Assembly (NCBI RefSeq): GCF_029871245.1
Contig: NZ_SSON01000072.1
Coordinates: forward strand, 124,001 to 188,000
Origin: Pseudomonas sp. BN102
GTDB taxonomy: Bacteria > Pseudomonadota > Gammaproteobacteria > Pseudomonadales > Pseudomonadaceae
DNA length: 64,000 nucleotides
Direction of reading: 5' to 3'
Part shown: positions 59,204-64,000 of the stretch, in pieces
Numbering within the stretch: the first letter of the stretch is position 1
How the letters are laid out: every line of letters begins with the position of its first letter
Notes under the pieces: generated by a model
Databases searched by the model: none
What the model saw: the letters and a program-made list of their open reading frames with translations, nothing else
Told to the model about the DNA's origin: nothing
Made by a program: the position numbers and the translations under genes

Positions 59204-60535
59204 ATGACCAAGGCCAGACTGAGCCTCGCGTGGCAGATTCTCATCGGGCTGGTGCTGGGTATCGCCATTGGCGCCCTGCTCAACCACTTCAGTGCCGAGA
59301 AAGCCTGGTGGATCGCCAACGTCCTGCAACCGGCCGGTGACATCTTCATCCGCCTCATCAAGATGATCGTCATCCCGATCGTCATCGCCTCGCTGATCGT
59401 CGGCATCGCCGGCGTGGGTGACGCCAAGAAGCTCGGCCGCATTGGCTTCAAGACCATCGTCTACTTCGAGATCATCACCACGGTGGCCATCGTGGTCGGC
59501 CTGTTGCTGGCGAACTTCTTCCAGCCTGGCACCGGCATCGACATGAGCACCCTGGGCACCGTGGACATCTCCAAGTACCAGCAGACCGCCCAGGAAGTGC
59601 AGCACGACCATGCCCTGATCTCGACCCTGCTCAACCTGATCCCCTCCAACATCTTCGCTGCGGTGGCCCGTGGCGAAATGCTGCCGATCATCTTCTTCTC
59701 GGTGCTCTTCGGCCTGGGCCTGTCGAGCCTGCCGGGCGAAACCCGCGAGCCCCTGGTGAAGATATTCCAGGGCGTCTCGGAAACCATGTTCAAGGTCACC
59801 CACATGATCATGGCCTACGCCCCCGTCGGCGTGTTCGCGCTGATCGCGGTGACAGTCGCCAACTTCGGCTTCGCCTCCCTGCTGCCGCTGGCCAAGCTGG
59901 TGCTGCTGGTCTACTTCGCCATCGCTTTCTTCGCCTTCATGGTGCTGGGCCTGGTGGCGCGCCTGTTCGGCTTCTCCATCGTCAAGCTGATGCGCATCTT
60001 CAAGGACGAGTTGATCCTCGCCTATTCCACCGCGAGTTCGGAAACCGTGCTGCCACGCATCATCGAGAAGATGGAAGCCTACGGCGCGCCGCGGGCCATC
60101 AGCAGCTTCGTGGTGCCCACTGGCTACTCCTTCAACCTCGATGGCTCGACCCTCTACCAGAGCATCGCCGCCATCTTCATCGCCCAGCTCTACGGCATCG
60201 ACCTGTCCATCAGCCAGCAACTGCTGCTGGTGCTGACACTGATGGTGACCTCCAAGGGCATCGCCGGCGTGCCGGGCGTCTCCTTCGTGGTGCTGCTGGC
60301 CACCCTCGGCAGCGTCGGCATCCCCCTGGAGGGCCTGGCCTTCATCGCCGGTGTCGACCGCATCATGGACATGGCCCGCACCGCCCTGAACGTGATCGGC
60401 AATGCCCTGGCTGTACTGGTGATCGCCAGGTGGGAAGGCATGTACGACGCCGAGAAGGGCGAGCGCTACTGGAACTCCCTGCCCCACTGGCGCAGCGCCG
60501 AGGCGCAGCCCAAGGGCCGCGCGGTGATTGACTGA
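59204..60535 (+). CDS. gltP: Proton/glutamate symporter (DAACS family)
   Basis: A 443-residue dicarboxylate/amino acid:cation symporter with about eight helices and two re-entrant loops. Substrate-binding signatures are STASSETVLPRI (serine-rich loop), SFNLDGSTLYQSIAAIFIAQ and GVPGVSFVVLLATL. The longer frame open to 58589 is not coding; ATG 59204 has GAGGGTGA upstream. Import of glutamate or aspartate with protons is likely. Confidence 0.9.
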   Translation: MTKARLSLAWQILIGLVLGIAIGALLNHFSAEKAWWIANVLQPAGDIFIRLIKMIVIPIVIASLIVGIAGVGDAKKLGRIGFKTIVYFEIITTVAIVVGLLLANFFQPGTGIDMSTLGTVDISKYQQTAQEVQHDHALISTLLNLIPSNIFAAVARGEMLPIIFFSVLFGLGLSSLPGETREPLVKIFQGVSETMFKVTHMIMAYAPVGVFALIAVTVANFGFASLLPLAKLVLLVYFAIAFFAFMVLGLVARLFGFSIVKLMRIFKDELILAYSTASSETVLPRIIEKMEAYGAPRAISSFVVPTGYSFNLDGSTLYQSIAAIFIAQLYGIDLSISQQLLLVLTLMVTSKGIAGVPGVSFVVLLATLGSVGIPLEGLAFIAGVDRIMDMARTALNVIGNALAVLVIARWEGMYDAEKGERYWNSLPHWRSAEAQPKGRAVID

Positions 60536-60545
60536 TCCGAGTGAT

Positions 60546-60576
60546 AAAAAAGCCCCGACCGAGTCGGGGCTTTTTT
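60546..60576 (+). terminator. Intrinsic terminator after gltP
   Basis: GCCCCGAC / GTCGGGGC, an 8-base stem with loop CGA, flanked by an A-run and six Ts, starting ten bases past the stop. Confidence 0.92.
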
Positions 60577-60692
60577 ATGGCCGTTTGGCGGACAGGTGCT
60601 CCGGCGCCAGACTCGGCTTCCCAGAGATTGCATTCGCCGCCACGGCTGCCGCCCCGCTAGAATCCGCGTCACTGATTTTTGGGGGACTGCAC

Positions 60693-61919
60693 ATGCTCAA
60701 TGGCCTGTGGCTGAGCTTTTTCCTGGTGGCGGCGGTGGCCGCAGTGGGGCGTTGGATAGGTGGGGACCCGGGCGTCTGGGCGGCGATGGTGGAAAGCCTG
60801 TTCGCCATGGCCAAGCTCTCGGTCGACGTGATGATCCTGCTGTTCGGCACCCTCACCCTCTGGCTCGGCTTCCTGCGCATTGCCGAGAAGGCCGGGTTGG
60901 TGGATATCCTCGCGCGTCTGCTTGGCCCGCTGTTCGCCCGCCTGATGCCGGAGGTGCCGCGCGGTCACCCTGCCCTTGGCCTGGTCACCCTGAGCTTCAC
61001 CGCCAACGGCCTGGGCCTCGACAACGCCGCCACGCCCATCGGCCTCAAGGCGATGAAGGCCCTGCAGGAACTGAACCCAAGCAGCACCTCGGCGAGTAAC
61101 GCCCAGGTTTTGTTCATGGTCATGAACGCCTCCTCTTTCGTGCTGCTGCCGGTGTCCATCTTCATGTATCGCGCCCAGGCCGGCGCCAGCGACCCGGCCC
61201 TGGTGTTCCTGCCCATCCTCCTGGCCAACGCCATTTCCACCATGACCGCGCTGCTCTCGGTGGCCTTCATGCAGCGGATCAAACTGACCGACCCGGTGCT
61301 GCTCGCCTGGTTCGGCGGCGGCGCGCTGTTGCTCGGGGGCTTCATGGCGGTGCTGGCCGGCCTCTCGGCGACCGCGCTGACGGCGCTGTCCTCGCTGCTC
61401 GGCAACCTCACCCTGTTCGCCCTGATCCTCGCCTTCCTGGTGATGGGCGCGCTGAAGAAGGTGCCGGTCTACGAGAGCTTCATCGAGGGGGCCAAGGAAG
61501 GGTTCGACGTCGCGAAGAACCTGCTGCCCTACCTGGTGGCCATGCTCTGCGCCGTCGGTGCATTGCGCGCCTCGGGTGCCCTGGACCTGGTGCTGGATGG
61601 CATCCGCTGGACGGTGGAGGGCCTGGGGCTGGACAGCCGCTTCGTCGAGGCGCTGCCCACCGGCCTGGTCAAACCGTTCTCCGGCAGTGCGGCCCGGGCC
61701 ATGCTGCTCGAGACCATCCAGAGCCAGGGCGTCGACAGCTTCCCTGCGCTGGTGGCCGCCACCATGCAGGGCAGCACTGAAACCACCTTCTATGTGCTGG
61801 CGGTCTACTTCGGCTCGGTGGGCATCCAGCGCGCGCGCCACGCCGTGGGCTGCGCCCTGCTCGCGGACCTGGCCGGGGTGCTGGCCTCCATTGGCGTCTG
61901 CTACTGGTTCTTCGGCTGA
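60693..61919 (+). CDS. Nucleoside-recognition (Gate) domain membrane protein, SpmA-SpmB fusion type
   Basis: A 408-residue, roughly ten-helix membrane protein. The two halves resemble spore maturation proteins SpmA (FTANGLGLDNAATPIGLKAM) and SpmB (PFSGSAARAMLLETI; GSTETTFYVLAVYFG), each with a nucleoside-recognition domain. The function in non-sporulating bacteria is unknown; transport of a small molecule or peptide is plausible. GGGGG lies upstream of ATG 60693. Confidence 0.85.
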   Translation: MLNGLWLSFFLVAAVAAVGRWIGGDPGVWAAMVESLFAMAKLSVDVMILLFGTLTLWLGFLRIAEKAGLVDILARLLGPLFARLMPEVPRGHPALGLVTLSFTANGLGLDNAATPIGLKAMKALQELNPSSTSASNAQVLFMVMNASSFVLLPVSIFMYRAQAGASDPALVFLPILLANAISTMTALLSVAFMQRIKLTDPVLLAWFGGGALLLGGFMAVLAGLSATALTALSSLLGNLTLFALILAFLVMGALKKVPVYESFIEGAKEGFDVAKNLLPYLVAMLCAVGALRASGALDLVLDGIRWTVEGLGLDSRFVEALPTGLVKPFSGSAARAMLLETIQSQGVDSFPALVAATMQGSTETTFYVLAVYFGSVGIQRARHAVGCALLADLAGVLASIGVCYWFFG

Positions 61920-61929
61920 ACTAACAGCC

Positions 61930-62046
61930 CCCTCTCCCGCTTGCGGGGTGAAGAGGCACATTTTCGGAAGCAGCGCTTCCAGTGCCGATGAACGACTGAG
62001 CGCGAAGCGATCAGGCCGGGGCGCAGGGCGGGGTTGGGGTGAGGGG
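61930..62046. repeat. Intergenic repeat family B (copy 2)
   Basis: About 117 bases with a near-identical core to 37477-37593, and ends CCCTCTCCCGC and GGGGTGAGGGG that are roughly inverted. Confidence 0.75.
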
Positions 62047-62055
62047 CTTTTGTCT

Positions 62056-62088
62056 GTTGGGCTTCGCATGGCTCAGCCACAACCTACG
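62056..62088. repeat. Hairpin repeat family C (copy 3)
   Basis: GTTGGGCTTCGCATGGCTC followed by AGCCACAACCTACG. It lies 10 bases after family B copy 2, repeating the B-then-C order seen at 37477-37672. Confidence 0.7.
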
Positions 62089-62101
62089 ACACCAGTCGAG
62101 A

Positions 62102-63145
62102 TCAGTGCGGTTTGGGCGGCAGCTCGGACGGGGTAACGCGGAAGCGCAGGGTGCCGATCATCTGCCCGGCCTCGGTGAGTACCTGCACCTGCCAACGGCC
62201 CGCCGGGTTGCCGGGGAAGTTCTGCTTGTGGGTCCAGGCGCGGTAGCCCGCCTCGCGGCCGCCGTGGATATCCAGGGCGATGCGGTCCACCTCGCGGCCA
62301 TTGAAACGCCACACGTGGTAGATGCGCTCGTTCAGCCCGCGCGGCGCGTTGATCGCGGTATAGGCGTAGAGCCCCTTGCTGCGCAGTTCCGCCGCGCTGA
62401 CCTCTTTCACCCCATTGCCTGGCGTCCGCTTGTGGTTGTCCAGGTCGGGTGTCACGGCCACCTCGGTGAGCCAGAGGGTCGCCGGCGGCACCCATACCCG
62501 CGTCACCCAGCCCAGTCCGCCCAACGCCAGAGTCAGCCCCACCAGGCCCACGCCGCGCCACCAGTGCTGCACGCGGAACGTGCCGAACAGACTGACGAAG
62601 GACAGCGCCACGGCGGTGCCAAGGGCCCAGCGGTAACTCTGCGCGGTGGTCAGCTGGAGGATCAGCGGCAGCGCCGCCAGCAGCACGGCGAACAGCGTCA
62701 GGGTGTGATAGGCGAGGAACAGCCAGCGGCGCGGCGCCAGGTGGCGGTTGTAGACCGGGTCGGTGATCGAGCAGAGCGCCGCCACGCCCAGCAGGCCGGT
62801 GAACAGGGCCTGGCCACTGTTCCAGCTGGTGGTGATGGCAAAGAACGGCAGCACGAAGAACAGGCTTTCCTGGTGGATCAGCTGGGTCAGGAAGCGCATC
62901 AGCGGTGGCGGCAACTCGATGCCGAAGAGCCGTTCGATGCTGCGCCGGAACAGGTTTTCCAGCATCAACCAGACCCAGCTCACCAGCAGCAGGATGGCGA
63001 TCACCTTGGCCACCCGCGCGCCACGCTCCACCAGGAAGAAGCTCGCCATGCCCGAGCAGAAGCCATAGAGGGCGATCAGCCGCGGATGCCGCTGCAGCAG
63101 CTCGATCAGCTTGAGTACCTGGGGCTTGAAAGTGGACAGCAACAT
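62102..63145 (-). CDS. DUF5924/DUF2914-like membrane protein
   Basis: A 347-residue protein with about seven membrane helices in the first two thirds and a soluble C-terminal domain of about 100 residues. That domain (GLYAYTAINAPRGLNERIYHVW, then GYRAWTHKQNFPG and WQVQVLTEAGQMIGTLRFRV) fits DUF2914. I prefer ATG 63145 (MLLSTFKPQ); 63169 would add eight residues. The function is unknown. Confidence 0.78.
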   Translation of the reverse strand: MLLSTFKPQVLKLIELLQRHPRLIALYGFCSGMASFFLVERGARVAKVIAILLLVSWVWLMLENLFRRSIERLFGIELPPPLMRFLTQLIHQESLFFVLPFFAITTSWNSGQALFTGLLGVAALCSITDPVYNRHLAPRRWLFLAYHTLTLFAVLLAALPLILQLTTAQSYRWALGTAVALSFVSLFGTFRVQHWWRGVGLVGLTLALGGLGWVTRVWVPPATLWLTEVAVTPDLDNHKRTPGNGVKEVSAAELRSKGLYAYTAINAPRGLNERIYHVWRFNGREVDRIALDIHGGREAGYRAWTHKQNFPGNPAGRWQVQVLTEAGQMIGTLRFRVTPSELPPKPH

Positions 63146-63237
63146 CGGGCGCGACTGGGCTCGGGGCAAAGCGCGCAGGATACTGCCGCCCGGCGACCCT
63201 GAGAAGGCGCGATGCCGCCGGGCTGACGGCGTGCGGT

Positions 63238-63741
63238 TCAGCCCAGCAGCAGGCGCATCGTCTGCGGCTGGTCGGGTCGGCCGTTGGGCAGGGTGCAGGG
63301 CGGCAGATCCGCCACCCAGCGGAAGGCGAAATGCTCGTAGAGGCGGATGGCCGGGCCGTTGGATTTCAGCACCACCAGGTCCACCCTGCGCATGCCCAGC
63401 TGCCGGCAGCGATCCAGCGCCGCTTCCATCAGCTGTCCGCCCAGGCCCTTGCCGCGATGGGCCTTCAACACCTGCATGCCGAGCAGGCCGAAGTCCTCCC
63501 CCGAGCCGTCATACACCCGGCAGAAACTGGCCGGGAAGATCTCGATCGAGCCCACCAGCTCATCCCGGATGTCGGCGACGAACTGCGGCAGGCCCAGGGG
63601 CAGCGTCCGCAGCAACTGGGCACGCATCTGCTCGATGGGCGGGGCTTCGGCGCGCAGGAGGAACTCGCCCTCGGCGCTGACTTCGACGAAGAGCCGGTGC
63701 AAGGCTTCGATATCGCTGATGCGCAGCTTCCTGATCGACAT
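63238..63741 (-). CDS. GNAT family N-acetyltransferase
   Basis: A 167-residue acetyltransferase. The acetyl-CoA-binding segment VLKAHRGKGLGGQLMEAALDRC is clear, and SNGPAIRLYEHFAF is the usual last helix. The substrate is unknown. Starts at 63741 or 63747 are both possible. Confidence 0.85.
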   Translation of the reverse strand: MSIRKLRISDIEALHRLFVEVSAEGEFLLRAEAPPIEQMRAQLLRTLPLGLPQFVADIRDELVGSIEIFPASFCRVYDGSGEDFGLLGMQVLKAHRGKGLGGQLMEAALDRCRQLGMRRVDLVVLKSNGPAIRLYEHFAFRWVADLPPCTLPNGRPDQPQTMRLLLG

Positions 63742-63850
63742 GGGCATCCCGCTCGTGGGTGACTGCAGGCACTCTGGCCCAGGGCGCGTGGCCTGGCAAC
63801 CGCGCTGCGTGGCTGTCGACTGGGCGAACCTTGTAGCGGTAAAGGCTCGC

Positions 63851-64000
63851 TCAGCGGTGCGATTGGACCTCCGGCCCGAAGTAACGCTGGGCCTCCGGCT
63901 GGGCGACGTCCTCGTCCACCGCTTCCGGCGCGTCGGGGTTATCCAGTACCGCATAGGCGATGGCGCAGAACAGCGAGTTGAGGCGCTTCATGTCGCTGAT
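63851..64000 (-). CDS. Unidentified protein, partial (C-terminal 49 residues)
   Basis: An open frame enters from the right edge and ends at TGA 63851. The tail reads ISDMKRLNSLFCAIAYAVLDN, then an acidic stretch to FGPEVQSHR. It is too short for assignment. An internal ATG at 63991 exists, so a very small complete ORF cannot be excluded. Confidence 0.5.
   Translation of the reverse strand: MSDMKRLNSLFCAIAYAVLDNPDAPEAVDEDVAQPEAQRYFGPEVQSHR

Overview
The window is a GC-rich, densely coded stretch of a Pseudomonas (sensu lato) chromosome. It has the housekeeping gene set and local gene order of the region flanking the replication origin in that genus. Recognisable markers are trpI/trpBA, prlC, the aa3-type cytochrome oxidase cluster, metNIQ, zur-znuABC, nrdJab, polA-engB with an ErsA/Spot 42-like sRNA, cc4-dsbA, a DgcP-like diguanylate cyclase and kinB-algB. 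The combination of plcB, betC and kinB-algB suggests a relative of P. aeruginosa, for example the P. resinovorans/P. otitidis side of the genus. The exact species cannot be read from the sequence alone. I saw no prophage, no intact insertion sequence, no CRISPR array and no rRNA or tRNA gene.

Layout. 1-3200: choline-sulfate utilisation (choX-like binding protein, betC, divergent LysR regulator). 3360-6210: a tight three-gene unit of a secreted zinc phospholipase C (PlcB type), a parvulin-type peptidyl-prolyl isomerase and an anchored proline-rich protein. 6270-10500: a DOPA-dioxygenase-like gene, trpBA with divergent trpI, dodecin and a DUF1161 gene. 10670-14000: a luciferase-like oxidoreductase, two related lipoproteins, a HELAH metalloprotease and a second DUF1161 gene. 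14100-21940: HAD phosphatase, gamma-carbonic anhydrase, prlC-yheV, a DUF1835 protein, a Vat-like acetyltransferase, an SOS-box-preceded radical SAM gene, a beta-carbonic anhydrase and a hypothetical protein. 22320-30950: cytochrome c oxidase subunits and their assembly genes (coxB, coxA, ctaG, coxC, surf1, ctaA, cyoE, sco). 31110-37420: methionine ABC importer, a small lipoprotein, and the zinc regulon with a Zur box between divergent units. 37780-48570: class II ribonucleotide reductase in two parts, thrB, polA, the sRNA, engB, c-type cytochromes, dsbA and an EEP-family hydrolase. 48560-64000: diguanylate cyclase, cryptochrome-DASH-type protein, MarC protein, AmpDh2-like amidase, kinB-algB, a cluster of very small membrane-protein genes, wrbA, gltP, a nucleoside-gate membrane protein, a DUF5924-like membrane protein, a GNAT acetyltransferase and a partial gene.

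How the parts fit. The cox block is a self-contained module: structural subunits, copper delivery (CtaG, Sco), heme A synthesis (CyoE, CtaA) and assembly (Surf1). The zinc block is autoregulated by Zur. Several elements point to envelope stress and alginate control: an ErsA-like sRNA with an AlgU-type promoter, dsbA, AmpDh2, and kinB-algB. Next to algB lies a small-protein cluster preceded by a possible -24/-12 promoter and an upstream perfect palindrome.

The least explained material is between genes. There are three families of hairpin-forming repeats, one of which appears to have replaced the 3' end of ctaA. There is also a 143-bp MITE-like element after coxC, and a small ORF interrupted by an in-frame TGA beside the DUF1328 gene. 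I did not find a clear-cut new multi-gene system. The best candidates for new biology are the phospholipase/foldase operon and the small-protein cluster beside algB.
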